DNA of 64,000 nt from Patescibacteria group bacterium UBA6220 (GTDB lineage: Bacteria > Patescibacteriota > Minisyncoccia > Minisyncoccales > Minisyncoccaceae): positions 1 to 64,000 of the forward strand of contig DISC01000003.1 in the NCBI GenBank assembly GCA_002421745.1. Reading direction: 5' to 3'. This document shows, in pieces, positions 43,095-51,590 of this stretch. The position numbers were made by a program, and so were the translations under genes. How positions within the stretch are numbered: the stretch's first letter is position 1; every line of letters begins with the position of its first letter. Below the pieces are notes generated by a model. That model saw only the letters and a program-made list of their open reading frames with translations, did no database searches and was not told the DNA's origin.

Positions 43095-43504
43095 TGACAA
43101 GCGAAATATACAATTTTATAGAAGAAATTATCTCAACTTATAATTTAGAAAAATTAAACGATGAGATTACCAAAGAATTATCTACTGCCAAAAGCGCAGC
43201 AGAAAGATTATTTTTAAAAACAACTTATTGCTCCAATTCATCAGAAAAATATTTGTTGCCTTCTTTTGTTATATACGACATTATACAGGATTTAAAATAC
43301 AAAAAAATAAAACCAGACCAAGTTCCGGAAATTATTATAAAAAAAATAAAAATACCTTTTGAAATAGCCAATCAAATATCTTATAAATTGTTACAAAACG
43401 AACATATTATCAAAGAAATATCAAAAGAAGAAAACGCAGTAGATTTAACCATTCCCATCAAAAACAAAGGTAGCACTAAGGGCATTGGACAAGAATTAAT
43501 ATAA
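43094..43504 (+). CDS. Small helical protein coupled to the VirB6-like gene
   Basis: 136 residues, predicted cytoplasmic and helical. The ATG overlaps the preceding stop by one base, so translation is probably coupled. The segment LPSFVIYDIIQDLKYKKIKPDQVPEIIIKKIKIPFEIANQI-type resembles the VAKYTGRVLMGLLPLKEFSVTLELELNIPEGLAEKI-type region of the gene at 46596, suggesting a shared small module used twice in this locus. No function assigned. Confidence 0.75.
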   Translation: MTSEIYNFIEEIISTYNLEKLNDEITKELSTAKSAAERLFLKTTYCSNSSEKYLLPSFVIYDIIQDLKYKKIKPDQVPEIIIKKIKIPFEIANQISYKLLQNEHIIKEISKEENAVDLTIPIKNKGSTKGIGQELI

Positions 43505-43532
43505 AAAAGGAACTATTTTTTATAGTTCTTTT
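43505..43532. terminator. Bidirectional terminator at the end of the VirB6-like operon
   Basis: AAGGAACTAT and ATAGTTCTTT pair around a T-rich loop, with T-tracts downstream. The convergent SPFH gene ends inside it. Confidence 0.75.
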
Positions 43533-44833
43533 TCTTTTGTTTTTGATCTTCGATACTCTTCATATTCCTCCACAGCTGTTTGTTTCTTTTTGCTGGAAGA
43601 AGATTTGGTATCTTTTTGTTGTGTTGATTGTTGTGGCTTTTCGGAAACAGCCTGCATATTCATTGCTTTGACAATTCCCGCAACTGTAGCAATCAAATCT
43701 GAGTTGACTCCTCCAGAGTTATTGCCTTTGCCTCCCGGAGATAAAATATGCAACAGTGATCCAGCGTCAGCAGACACCTGTTGAGCAACGCTATCATTGC
43801 ATTGCTTTATAATTGAACCAAAAAGCTTTTGAAATTCTTTTGGTTCGTTTGCCTGCATTGTAGTTATCTCTTCTATGGAGAAGCCCGTTCTCTGAACAAG
43901 CATATCCATAAAAGCAGTAGCCACAGCTGCTCTTCTTTTTGCATCTGCACTAGCAATAATTTCAATTTTTTTTGCTTGCGCTTCTGCATCTGTAATGGTT
44001 GCCTCTTTCTTCAGCACAGCCAAGGCATTTGCCTTTAAAGCAGCGTCAATATCTTTATCGGCTCCAGTAATATCCATTACGTCCAAAGAAATTATTTCAA
44101 CGCCGTATTTTTCTTCAATAAACTCTATTATACTGAGAAATCTCTTTTTTTGTTCGTCATATATGCTTGTATTTGGAAGATTCATAAAATCCAACAAATC
44201 TTTCCCTAAGGCTTTCTGTTTTTTTATTAACTCAGAAAAAGTATGTTCCTTCAAAAAAGCAACATATGCCCCTTGAATAAGTGGAGTAACCACGTCTATC
44301 CATTCTGTCGTAACATTAAAAATCGCTTTATAGGGATTTTTTATTTTCATTGTTACTACAGAGAATAAATTAAGTGGAGCCCTTTTCGCGTCCTCCGCCT
44401 CAGAGACCCAAACCGAAAATGGATAGGGCATTGCGCTTGTTTGGCGCAGCCTTTCAGTCCGCTCTACTGAGATTTTTTTGATTGAATCATACTTTAACCA
44501 CCTTAACCGGTGGGTGTAGATTCTCTCAACTGGGGACCATATCCAATGCATTCCCCAAAAACTTTTATCTTTATACTTGCAACAATTATCTTTTGCCGAA
44601 ACAATATCCCAATCCTTACTCAGGCCAAAACCTTCGTAATTGAGAATTATTTTTTTAAATTTTCCCTTTCCGACGACTACTACGCCGAAGTAGCCCTCGT
44701 CAATAAAAGCGCCAAAAATGTCTTGGGGAGCTGTAATCAAATATATTACTGCAAAAGCAGCTATTATTGAAAGACCAAAAAAAAGAATTTCCCAGGGTCC
44801 AAAATAAAAAATACCAAAAATATTAACTATCAC
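43520..44833 (-). CDS. SPFH/Band 7 (flotillin-like) membrane protein
   Basis: 437 residues from a GTG at 44833. One N-terminal hydrophobic segment (about 8-35), then an SPFH domain (about 60-270: EGYFGVVVVGKGKFK..., NLFSVVTMKIKNPYKAIFNVT, EKYGVEIISLDVMDITG), an Ala-rich coiled coil (ALAVLKKEATITDAEAQAKKIEI) and a Ser/Lys-rich tail. SPFH proteins form cages that organise membrane microdomains and guard proteases. It interrupts the plus-strand secretion genes and points the other way. The frame is open further upstream, so the N-terminus may be longer. Confidence 0.88.
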   Translation of the reverse strand: MIVNIFGIFYFGPWEILFFGLSIIAAFAVIYLITAPQDIFGAFIDEGYFGVVVVGKGKFKKIILNYEGFGLSKDWDIVSAKDNCCKYKDKSFWGMHWIWSPVERIYTHRLRWLKYDSIKKISVERTERLRQTSAMPYPFSVWVSEAEDAKRAPLNLFSVVTMKIKNPYKAIFNVTTEWIDVVTPLIQGAYVAFLKEHTFSELIKKQKALGKDLLDFMNLPNTSIYDEQKKRFLSIIEFIEEKYGVEIISLDVMDITGADKDIDAALKANALAVLKKEATITDAEAQAKKIEIIASADAKRRAAVATAFMDMLVQRTGFSIEEITTMQANEPKEFQKLFGSIIKQCNDSVAQQVSADAGSLLHILSPGGKGNNSGGVNSDLIATVAGIVKAMNMQAVSEKPQQSTQQKDTKSSSSKKKQTAVEEYEEYRRSKTKEKEL

Positions 44834-45176
44834 TAAGGCTGTATTTATTATAAAAAATTTTATAATTGCCTTTTTTTATTTTTTTGAATTACTTTCTCTT
44901 CTTCTATGCTTTCTTTCATTTTTAGTCACTCCTTTTTTCTGTTTTTCCCATCACGATACAATTTTTAGTAGGGAAGTGCCCCTTAATAATCGTAGTCATT
45001 TTTACATCTCCAAAATACAATCAACTAATTGTAAAAGTGCGCCTCTAGCATAATAGAAGCGCACAATCAACAAAATTGTACACCTCTAGATATACTAGGG
45101 TATATATATAATTATAAACTACTTATTCTTATACGTCAATAGCTATAAAATAAAAAAAGAGGTAATTTATTTTAAA
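44834..45176. other. Intergenic stretch between the SPFH gene and the duplicated pair
   Basis: No gene seen. It contains a TATAAT box just upstream of the SPFH gene and, at 45037-45064, an 11-bp near-perfect hairpin (GTGCGC.TCTA) followed on minus by T residues, probably the terminator of the gene starting at 45635. The rest is AT-rich. Confidence 0.6.
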
Positions 45177-45635
45177 TTACGCTCTTGTAAAGATAAAGGC
45201 TTCAATTTTTGTTCCCATCATGCCTGGCTGATTGCTTGCTCCGGGAAAATCAATAGTTGTATGTCCAAACGCCAAAACATCTATTTCAAAAGTTGCAATC
45301 TGCTTTTTACCATTATGAACACAGGAAAGAGTTATGGTTCCGACGCAGCGATTATCCTTTCGGTTTATAATTATTACATTGTGGTCATAATACCCATCGG
45401 CCCTTTCCTTTGTATATTCTTTGACCATAAATTGTTCTGATGTTGCAGTAGCTGTAATTACTGTAGGGGATACAGATACAATCGATATTCCCGAGTCTGT
45501 TTCAGTAGATGTTAACTGGATCAAATCTGATTCTTGGTTTTGTTTTGTGAGCGATACAACTATAAAAGAGCATGTTATTAATAACACGACCCCTATAATT
45601 ATCATTATTTTAACTTTAGAAGTCACTTCATTCAT
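45177..45635 (-). CDS. Membrane-anchored surface protein, duplicated copy 2
   Basis: 152 residues from the ATG at 45635, chosen because GGGTGAGG lies 9 bases upstream, an unusually clear ribosome site for this window. One N-terminal membrane helix (IMIIIGVVLLITCSFIVVSL), a Ser/Thr-rich linker, then a small beta domain: ERADGYYDHNVIIINRKDNRCVG, TLSCVHNGKK, DFPGASNQPGMMGTKIEAF. It matches copy 1 in the final 80 residues and in both flanks. No family recognised. Probably an extracellular beta-sandwich held at the membrane. Confidence 0.8.
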   Translation of the reverse strand: MNEVTSKVKIMIIIGVVLLITCSFIVVSLTKQNQESDLIQLTSTETDSGISIVSVSPTVITATATSEQFMVKEYTKERADGYYDHNVIIINRKDNRCVGTITLSCVHNGKKQIATFEIDVLAFGHTTIDFPGASNQPGMMGTKIEAFIFTRA

Positions 45636-45680
45636 TGTAAATACCTCACCCAAAAGCAAATTGTTTAGGGTACTTTCTGC

Positions 45681-45709
45681 TTTATCCCATAAAAGACATA
45701 TAATGTCAA
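45681..45709 (-). promoter_or_regulatory. Promoter of duplicated copy 2
   Basis: On minus, TTGACA (45704-45709), a 17-bp spacer and GATAAA (45681-45686). CTTTTATGGGATAAA is identical in the copy 1 promoter. Confidence 0.7.
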
Positions 45710-45758
45710 CTTCGATACTCTGCGTTTATAAAATAAAAAAGAGCTAATTTATTTTAAA

Positions 45759-46310
45759 TTATGCTCTTGTATAAGCTTCGATTTTCGTTCCAACCATTCC
45801 CGCCTGGTCATTTGTGCCGGGCCAATCAATGATTACATACCAGTAGCCTGGTATTTCTACTTCAAACTCTTTGATTAATTTTTCTCCCTTAAGAACGCAC
45901 GAAAGAGTTACGGTCCCGATAAAAGGATCCTCCTCTTTATTTATGATCTTTACATAATGCTCAGTTAAGCCATCTGCTCTTACGATTGTATACCCTCCGG
46001 TATTTAAAAAATTTTTAGCATTTGGCGTTGTGCTTGCCACTGGTTTTGTTGGCGTGGGCATTACTGTTGTTGGTGTTGTCGTTGGTGTGGGCGTGGACAT
46101 AACAGTAGTTGATGTCGTAGCCACACTCGTAGCAGGGGATGCGGATATACTCGTTATACCCAAGTCTGCTTCATCTATTTCAGCAGATGCTGGCTGAACC
46201 AAATCTGGTCCTTCGCTTTGTCCTGATAGCAATCCTACGAGAAGGGAAGATCCTGCAAACAGGACAATCCCCAAAGTAATGAATATCTTAATATTCCGGC
46301 TTAATCCCAT
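45759..46310 (-). CDS. Membrane-anchored surface protein, duplicated copy 1
   Basis: 183 residues from the ATG at 46310, preceded by GGGTGAGGTG at ribosome-binding distance. N-terminal membrane helix (IKIFITLGIVLFAGSSLLVGLL), a long Thr/Pro/Val linker (TPTPTTTPTTVMPTPTKP), then the same C-terminal domain as copy 2: VRADGLTEHYVKIINKEEDPFIG, TLSCVLKGEK, DWPGTNDQAGMVGTKIEAYTRA. The longer linker places the domain further from the membrane. Strong ribosome sites, unlike most genes here, hint at acquisition from another genome. Confidence 0.82.
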   Translation of the reverse strand: MGLSRNIKIFITLGIVLFAGSSLLVGLLSGQSEGPDLVQPASAEIDEADLGITSISASPATSVATTSTTVMSTPTPTTTPTTVMPTPTKPVASTTPNAKNFLNTGGYTIVRADGLTEHYVKIINKEEDPFIGTVTLSCVLKGEKLIKEFEVEIPGYWYVIIDWPGTNDQAGMVGTKIEAYTRA

Positions 46311-46359
46311 TTTAATCACCTCACCCAACAAAAATAAATTGTTCAAAGGGCGTATCTAT

Positions 46360-46388
46360 TTTATCCCATAAAAGTTTTCTAATGTCAA
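46360..46388 (-). promoter_or_regulatory. Promoter of duplicated copy 1
   Basis: On minus, TTGACA (46383-46388), a 17-bp spacer and GATAAA (46360-46365), with the same CTTTTATGG spacer end as copy 2. Confidence 0.7.
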
Positions 46389-46558
46389 TGGTTATTTTTA
46401 AACAATACCAAATTTCAAACATTGCCTCAAAAACATCAACAAATATATTTATATTTTATTTTTTTATCTTACTAGGCCTATCTCTTTTAAAAAACATACG
46501 CCAAGCTTTTTAATAAATATTATTTTTAAAATTTATACTTTATAATTGCAAAATGGCA

Positions 46559-46588
46559 TTGATTGTTAATTCTGTTTTATGTTAAAAT
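46559..46588 (+). promoter_or_regulatory. Promoter of the PrgI-VirB4 operon, probably leaderless
   Basis: TTGATT (46559-46564), an 18-bp spacer and TAAAAT (46583-46588). The ATG at 46596 falls at the expected transcription start. Confidence 0.5.
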
Positions 46589-46595
46589 AATTTAT

Positions 46596-47414
46596 ATGGA
46601 AGAGTATACAAAAGAATTTTTTTGGGATGTTTACAAAACACTGCCGGAAGATTTGAAAGAAGCTATTTTTTCTGAAAAAAATAATCAGATTATTTATAAT
46701 ACTTGCAGTGGGCTTGGACTCGACGAAGATCAAACAGCTATTGTTGCAAAATATACCGGCAGAGTATTAATGGGTCTTTTGCCTCTTAAAGAATTTTCTG
46801 TTACTTTGGAATTAGAACTTAATATTCCAGAAGGATTAGCCGAAAAAATAGATTACGAAATCACTCTTGGTATTTTTAAACATCTGCGGGTATCTCTTAC
46901 AAAACTAGACGAACAAAAAGGTGTTCATTCTCATCATATTCCAAAATTTTACGAAGATAATTTTTCAGAAGAAAAAGAAAACAAAAAAACCGAATCCCAA
47001 ACAAAAAAAGAATTAGAACCAAAAAAAATAACAGAGCCAGAAAAAAAAGAACCTATTATTTTTCCCGAGATAGAAACTTTAGAAGCCTTATTAGCAAAAA
47101 ATATGCCGACAGCTAATATATTTTTAGAAAAAGATTCTTTATCTTTTGTTAAATCTTCTTCTCAAAAAGAATTAAAAAAATCTTCCGACCCAGCCAATTT
47201 AAATAGGGGAGAGTCTTTAGAAAAATCTAATTCATCCAATACTCAAACAGAGCCAGAGCCTCCAATGCCTACACCGCCTAACCCAATAGAAAAAGCTCTT
47301 TCTGAAATTAATAAATCTATTGAAAAAACCCCAATAAAAGAAATTACAAAGCCTGCTTCTTCTGCTACGCCAAACAGCGAATATAAAGATCCTTATCGTG
47401 AATTACCTTTATAA
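46596..47414 (+). CDS. Unknown cytoplasmic protein heading the PrgI-VirB4 operon
   Basis: 272 residues from the ATG at 46596; an earlier ATG would lie upstream of the likely transcription start. An N-terminal helical domain (about 1-105; LGLDEDQTAIVAKYTGRVLMG, LNIPEGLAEKIDYEI) resembles a segment of the protein at 43094. The rest is a disordered Lys/Glu/Pro/Ser-rich tail. It has no signal or membrane helix. Two bases separate it from the PrgI gene, so it is probably a cytoplasmic component or adaptor of the secretion machine. Confidence 0.75.
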   Translation: MEEYTKEFFWDVYKTLPEDLKEAIFSEKNNQIIYNTCSGLGLDEDQTAIVAKYTGRVLMGLLPLKEFSVTLELELNIPEGLAEKIDYEITLGIFKHLRVSLTKLDEQKGVHSHHIPKFYEDNFSEEKENKKTESQTKKELEPKKITEPEKKEPIIFPEIETLEALLAKNMPTANIFLEKDSLSFVKSSSQKELKKSSDPANLNRGESLEKSNSSNTQTEPEPPMPTPPNPIEKALSEINKSIEKTPIKEITKPASSATPNSEYKDPYRELPL

Positions 47415-47416
47415 AT

Positions 47417-47845
47417 ATGGAATTTAGAGTACCACAATTTATTGAGCACGACCCAAAAATGCTTGGACCTCTTACCTTAAAGCAAAGTATTTTTGTTGGC
47501 ATTGCTTTTGGAGGAGCTCTTGTTCTTTATCCTCTTTTAGCAAAAAATAATTTTTTTATTTATGTATTATTATGCGCAGCAATGTTTGGAATCGCCATTG
47601 CCTTGGCTTTTATAAAAATAGAAGGCCAAAATGTTCCAGTTGTTGGAAAAAACTTTGCCAACTTTAGCGTGAACGCAAAAATGTTTATTTGGAAAAGAAA
47701 AGAATCTCCTGTTTTTCTTTCCATTAAAAACGGCCATTCAATGGAAAAAACGGATGTTTTAGGAAAAAAATCTAATTTAAAAATGACCCAACAGGGAAAA
47801 ATGGAAGAATTAATAAAAAAAATTGACTTTGAAAAAGAAAATTAA
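47417..47845 (+). CDS. PrgI-family (VirB3-like) membrane protein
   Basis: 142 residues. It has the PrgI pattern: MEFRVPQFIEHDPKMLGPLTLKQSIFVG, two adjacent membrane helices (about 25-68) and a basic C-terminus (FIWKRKES). PrgI/VirB3-type proteins lie next to VirB4 in Gram-positive-type conjugation systems and probably link the ATPase to the membrane channel. It is followed 2 bases later by the TraC-like gene, the standard order. Confidence 0.88.
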   Translation: MEFRVPQFIEHDPKMLGPLTLKQSIFVGIAFGGALVLYPLLAKNNFFIYVLLCAAMFGIAIALAFIKIEGQNVPVVGKNFANFSVNAKMFIWKRKESPVFLSIKNGHSMEKTDVLGKKSNLKMTQQGKMEELIKKIDFEKEN

Positions 47846-47847
47846 TT

Positions 47848-48495
47848 ATGGCAACTCCGGCTCAACAATTTATACCTATTAAGCAAATTCGTGAAGGCGT
47901 AATGTTAATGGACGATCATTCTATGAAAGGCATTCTTTTGGTGTCTTCTATTAACTTTGCTTTAAAATCTGACGAAGAACAGGGGGCTATTATTTATAAT
48001 TTTCAAAACTTTTTAAACTCTCTTGATTTTTCTTGCCAAATAATTATCAACTCGCGAAAAGTAAATATTACTGGCTATATTGATAAATTAAAAGAATTGG
48101 AAAAAAACCAGAAAAATGAACTGCTAAAAATACAAACCACGGATTACCGAAAATACATCGAAGAATTAGTTGGTAGCGGATCTATTATGAATAAAAGTTT
48201 TTATGTGATTGTTCCTTATTTACCTTTATTGGATATTGCAGCTGGCGCTATCCAAGGAGCCAACAAAAAAAATATGAACACAGCTCAAGCAAAACTAACT
48301 GAAGAACATTTTCAAAAAGGGAAATATCAACTTTGGCAGAGAATGGAATATGTTTCTCTAGGACTAAGACGATGTGGACTAAAATCAGGCGCTTTAACCA
48401 CTCAACAAATTATGGAACTGCTTTGGTCTCTCCATCACCCAAAACAAGCCGAAATGGGCTATTACCCGGATCTACCTCCGGAAATTATTACATAA
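47848..48495 (+). CDS. TraC/VirB4 N-terminal-like domain protein
   Basis: 215 residues, no ATP-binding motifs. Features: FIPIKQIREGVMLMDDHSMKGILLVSSINFALKSDEEQ (the N-terminal TraC-like start), LDFSCQIIINSRKVNITGYI and FYVIVPYLPL. This matches the N-terminal domain of VirB4-family ATPases, which here appears as a separate gene 15 bases ahead of the ATPase gene. The two products probably assemble together at the membrane. Confidence 0.82.
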   Translation: MATPAQQFIPIKQIREGVMLMDDHSMKGILLVSSINFALKSDEEQGAIIYNFQNFLNSLDFSCQIIINSRKVNITGYIDKLKELEKNQKNELLKIQTTDYRKYIEELVGSGSIMNKSFYVIVPYLPLLDIAAGAIQGANKKNMNTAQAKLTEEHFQKGKYQLWQRMEYVSLGLRRCGLKSGALTTQQIMELLWSLHHPKQAEMGYYPDLPPEIIT

Positions 48496-48510
48496 TTAAT
48501 TCATAACACT

Positions 48511-50319
48511 ATGGGACTTTTTGGAAACAAAGGCGAAATTAAAAAGAAGATGTTTGAAACTGAAGTAATGGACTTTAAGGATATTATTGCTCCGGCATCA
48601 GTAGAAGTGGGACAAAATTATGTCCACTTGGAAGAAAAATACACTAAAACTTATTTTGTTTTTTCTTATCCTCGATACCTAAGTATGGGTTGGCTTTCTC
48701 CAATTATTAATATGGATATTCCTTTTGATATTTCTTTTTATTTTCATCCCATTGAAACTAGAGACATTTTAAAACAGCTACGAAACAGCGTTACTGAAGT
48801 TCAATCAGAAATAATTGAAAGACAAGACAAGGGATTAATTAGAGATCCCGCATTAGAAACAGCTTTTCAAGACTTAGAGGAATTACGCGACAGACTACAA
48901 ACCGCTCAAGAAAAAATGTTTAAATTCGGCCTTTATATTACGGTTTATGTGGACGACAAAAAAGACTTAGAACAAGTAGAAACAACCTTAAGATCAATTT
49001 TAGAATCTCGTCTAATTTATATTAAGCCCGCATTATTTCAACAAAAAGAAGGGCTTATTTCTTGTTTTCCTTATGGTACGGATCTTCTAGCTATTCACAA
49101 TACTCTAAACACTGCACCTCTTTCCAGCTTATTTCCTTTTATTTCTTTTGATTTAAGTAGTAATGAAGGTATTTTGTTTGGCATTAATAATCACAATAGC
49201 TCTTTAGTTCTTTTTGATCGCTTTAGCTTAGAAAATGCCAATATGGTTATTTTTGCTAAATCAGGTTCTGGAAAATCATATGCTGTAAAACTAGAGCTAT
49301 TAAGATCTATGATGATGGGAACAGATTGTGTTGTTATTGATCCAGAAAACGAATTCAAATCTTTAACTACAGCCGTAGGCGGCTCTTTCTTTAAAATTTC
49401 TTTAAGTTCAGACAGCCACATCAACCCTTTTGATTTGCCAGCACTCAGAGAAGGGGAAAGCCCAGAAGATATTTTAAGAAGTAATGTTATCAATTTGGTT
49501 GGCTTAATGCGAATAATGCTTGGGGGATTAACTCCAGAGGAAGACGCTATTATGGATAGAGCTATTATGGAAACCTATGCTGCCAAAGATATTACTATTA
49601 ACTCAGATCCAGGAAAATGGGATGCCAATGTTCCTTTATTGTCTGACTTAGAGTCTGTTTTAGAAACAATGCAAGACGCTGAATCATTATTAGAAAGACT
49701 AAGAAAATTTACCAAAGGAACTTATGGATCTTTCTTTAATGCCCGCTCTAATATTAATATGGAAAATCAATTAGTTGTTTTTGGCATAAGAGATATGGAA
49801 GATGAGTTGCGACCAATTGCTATGTTTATTGTAATGCGTTATATCTGGAACACTATTCGTTCTGTTCTCAAAAAACGTATTTTAGTTATTGATGAGGCTT
49901 GGTGGATGATGAAAGAAGTAGATGGAGCATCTTTCCTTTTTGGTATGTGTAAAAGAGCTAGAAAATATTGGCTAGGCGTTACCACTATTACTCAGGATGT
50001 TTCGGACTTTATTTCTTCTGAATATGGTAAGCCAATTATTACAAACTCTTCTTTGCAATTATTATTAAAACAAAGCCCGGCTTCAATTGATTTGGTACAA
50101 AGCACTTTTAATTTAACTGATCAAGAGAAATATTTACTCTTAGAAACTCCAGTAGGTGAGGGTATTTTCTTTGCCGGACAAAAACACGTTGCCATTAGTA
50201 TTCGCGCCTCTTATACAGAAGACCAAATTATTACCACCAACCCAGAAGAAGTATCAAAAGCCAAAGAACGACTTACGTCCGAATTAAAAGGAGAACCAAT
50301 AGACGGGGGATTATTATAA
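48511..50319 (+). CDS. VirB4/TraC-family secretion ATPase
   Basis: 602 residues. Walker A AKSGSGKSYAVKLELL (about 249-264), the VIDPENEF segment, Walker B ILVIDEAWWMM (about 455-465), the TITQDVSDF arginine-containing motif and a C-terminal all-alpha end. VirB4 ATPases drive pilus or channel assembly in conjugation-type secretion. No VirD4, relaxase or VirB11 is in the window, so DNA transfer is not proven. It ends the operon before a clear terminator. Confidence 0.93.
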   Translation: MGLFGNKGEIKKKMFETEVMDFKDIIAPASVEVGQNYVHLEEKYTKTYFVFSYPRYLSMGWLSPIINMDIPFDISFYFHPIETRDILKQLRNSVTEVQSEIIERQDKGLIRDPALETAFQDLEELRDRLQTAQEKMFKFGLYITVYVDDKKDLEQVETTLRSILESRLIYIKPALFQQKEGLISCFPYGTDLLAIHNTLNTAPLSSLFPFISFDLSSNEGILFGINNHNSSLVLFDRFSLENANMVIFAKSGSGKSYAVKLELLRSMMMGTDCVVIDPENEFKSLTTAVGGSFFKISLSSDSHINPFDLPALREGESPEDILRSNVINLVGLMRIMLGGLTPEEDAIMDRAIMETYAAKDITINSDPGKWDANVPLLSDLESVLETMQDAESLLERLRKFTKGTYGSFFNARSNINMENQLVVFGIRDMEDELRPIAMFIVMRYIWNTIRSVLKKRILVIDEAWWMMKEVDGASFLFGMCKRARKYWLGVTTITQDVSDFISSEYGKPIITNSSLQLLLKQSPASIDLVQSTFNLTDQEKYLLLETPVGEGIFFAGQKHVAISIRASYTEDQIITTNPEEVSKAKERLTSELKGEPIDGGLL

Positions 50320-50323
50320 AATA

Positions 50324-50351
50324 AAAAACAGCCCAACAAAGGGCTGTTTTT
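50324..50351. terminator. Terminator after the VirB4 operon
   Basis: A stem AAAAACAGCCC-type (50324-50334) with GGGCTGTTTTT (50341-50351) around AACAAA. T-tracts on both strands serve VirB4 and the convergent jag gene. Confidence 0.9.
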
Positions 50352-50362
50352 GAATTAATATT

Positions 50363-50842
50363 TTATTTAACAGGTCTAACAACTATATGCCTTTCTTCTC
50401 CTTCTCCAATGCTTTCCACAATAACATTGTCTCTTTTTCCTAACTCCATATGCACAACCCTTCTATCAAAAGGGGACGGTAGAGATATTTCTTTTTCTTT
50501 GCCTGTAGCGCAAACTTCATTGGCAACATCTACAGCTAAATCTCTTAAATAATCTTCTTTTTTTCTTTTATAATTATCTATGTCCAAATTTAAAAAAACT
50601 TCTTTATCTAACTGCTTATTTAAAATTTTTCTTAAAAGCAATTGTATATCAGACAAAACTAATCCTTGTTTACCAATTAACATCTGCGCCTCATCTGTTC
50701 CCAAGTTCACACATAAAACCTGATTATCTCTTTCTTGTTTAAAGTCTATGTTTCTAATCTCAACATAATATCCAGCTGCAGAAAAAAAATCTTTAATTAT
50801 TTTTTCAATTGTTTTTGTTTCGCTTTTCTCTTCTAATATCAT
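50363..50842 (-). CDS. jag: Jag/KhpB-like KH-R3H RNA-binding protein
   Basis: 159 residues from the ATG at 50842, one base after the yidC stop; an upstream TTG would overlap yidC. It has a KH domain with LIGKQGLVLSDIQLLLRKIL (about 60-79) and an R3H domain (SPFDRRVVHMELGKRDNVIVESIGEGEERHIVV-type) at the C-terminus. The Jag N-terminal domain is absent. It binds RNA and affects cell elongation in other bacteria. It is the last gene of the rpmH-rnpA-yidC-jag cluster. Confidence 0.93.
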   Translation of the reverse strand: MILEEKSETKTIEKIIKDFFSAAGYYVEIRNIDFKQERDNQVLCVNLGTDEAQMLIGKQGLVLSDIQLLLRKILNKQLDKEVFLNLDIDNYKRKKEDYLRDLAVDVANEVCATGKEKEISLPSPFDRRVVHMELGKRDNVIVESIGEGEERHIVVRPVK

Positions 50843-50843
50843 T

Positions 50844-51584
50844 TTATTTTTTCTTAAATAATCTTTTTTGCTCAAAGATAGAAATAATTGCGGTCACTAT
50901 CCAATAAAGACCTAGAGCAGAAGGAAGTCTAAATAATATAAAAAATGTTAATAGGGGAACAAAATACACCATTTGCTTTTGCATCATACTGCTAACTTCT
51001 CCCATTGTGTCTATCGGTCCTTCTTGTTTAGGTATTGGGGGTGTTGCTGTTTTTATTTGAAAATATTGCGCTACTCCAGCTAATGCAGCCAAATAAATAT
51101 TTGCCTTACTCAAGTCTAAGATTTCTATTAAATTAGTTCCACTTTGAAAAGAAATAAAATAAGGATAAATGACTTGTGGTAAATTAATAAAAGGATATAG
51201 CATTTCTTTGATTTTTACTAAATCCATTCCATTTTGAAAAACTTGATAAAGCGCAATTAAAATTGGCAGCTGAATAAATAATAGCAAAATTCCAGCAAAA
51301 GGATTAAACTTTTCTTCTTTATAAAGCTTAATCATTTCTGCTGCTTGTTTTTCTTTGTTGTCTTTATATTTATTTTGCAGTTCATTAATTTTAGGCTGCA
51401 ATTCGGCCATATTCTTTTGAGACTCAATGGCTTTTTTATTTAAAGGGTGCAATAAAATCTTAATGATTAGGGTTAAGATTATAATAGCTATGCCAAAATT
51501 ACCAATTAGGCCATATAGCCAAATTAACAAACTTAGCATTGGTTGATAAAGAATAATTGTAAAAAACCAAACAATAAAATTCAT
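50844..51584 (-). CDS. yidC: Membrane protein insertase YidC/Oxa1
   Basis: 246 residues with five membrane helices, the short form without a large extracytoplasmic domain. It shows ILHPLNKKAIESQKNMAELQPKI-type coiled cytoplasmic hairpin (about 45-85), FIQLPILIALYQVF and the final FRLPSALGLYWIVTAIISIFEQ. It inserts membrane proteins alone or with Sec. It shares a tight operon with rnpA (6-base gap) and jag (1-base gap). No lipobox Cys is obvious at the N-terminus. Confidence 0.95.
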   Translation of the reverse strand: MNFIVWFFTIILYQPMLSLLIWLYGLIGNFGIAIIILTLIIKILLHPLNKKAIESQKNMAELQPKINELQNKYKDNKEKQAAEMIKLYKEEKFNPFAGILLLFIQLPILIALYQVFQNGMDLVKIKEMLYPFINLPQVIYPYFISFQSGTNLIEILDLSKANIYLAALAGVAQYFQIKTATPPIPKQEGPIDTMGEVSSMMQKQMVYFVPLLTFFILFRLPSALGLYWIVTAIISIFEQKRLFKKK

Positions 51585-51590
51585 TTTATT

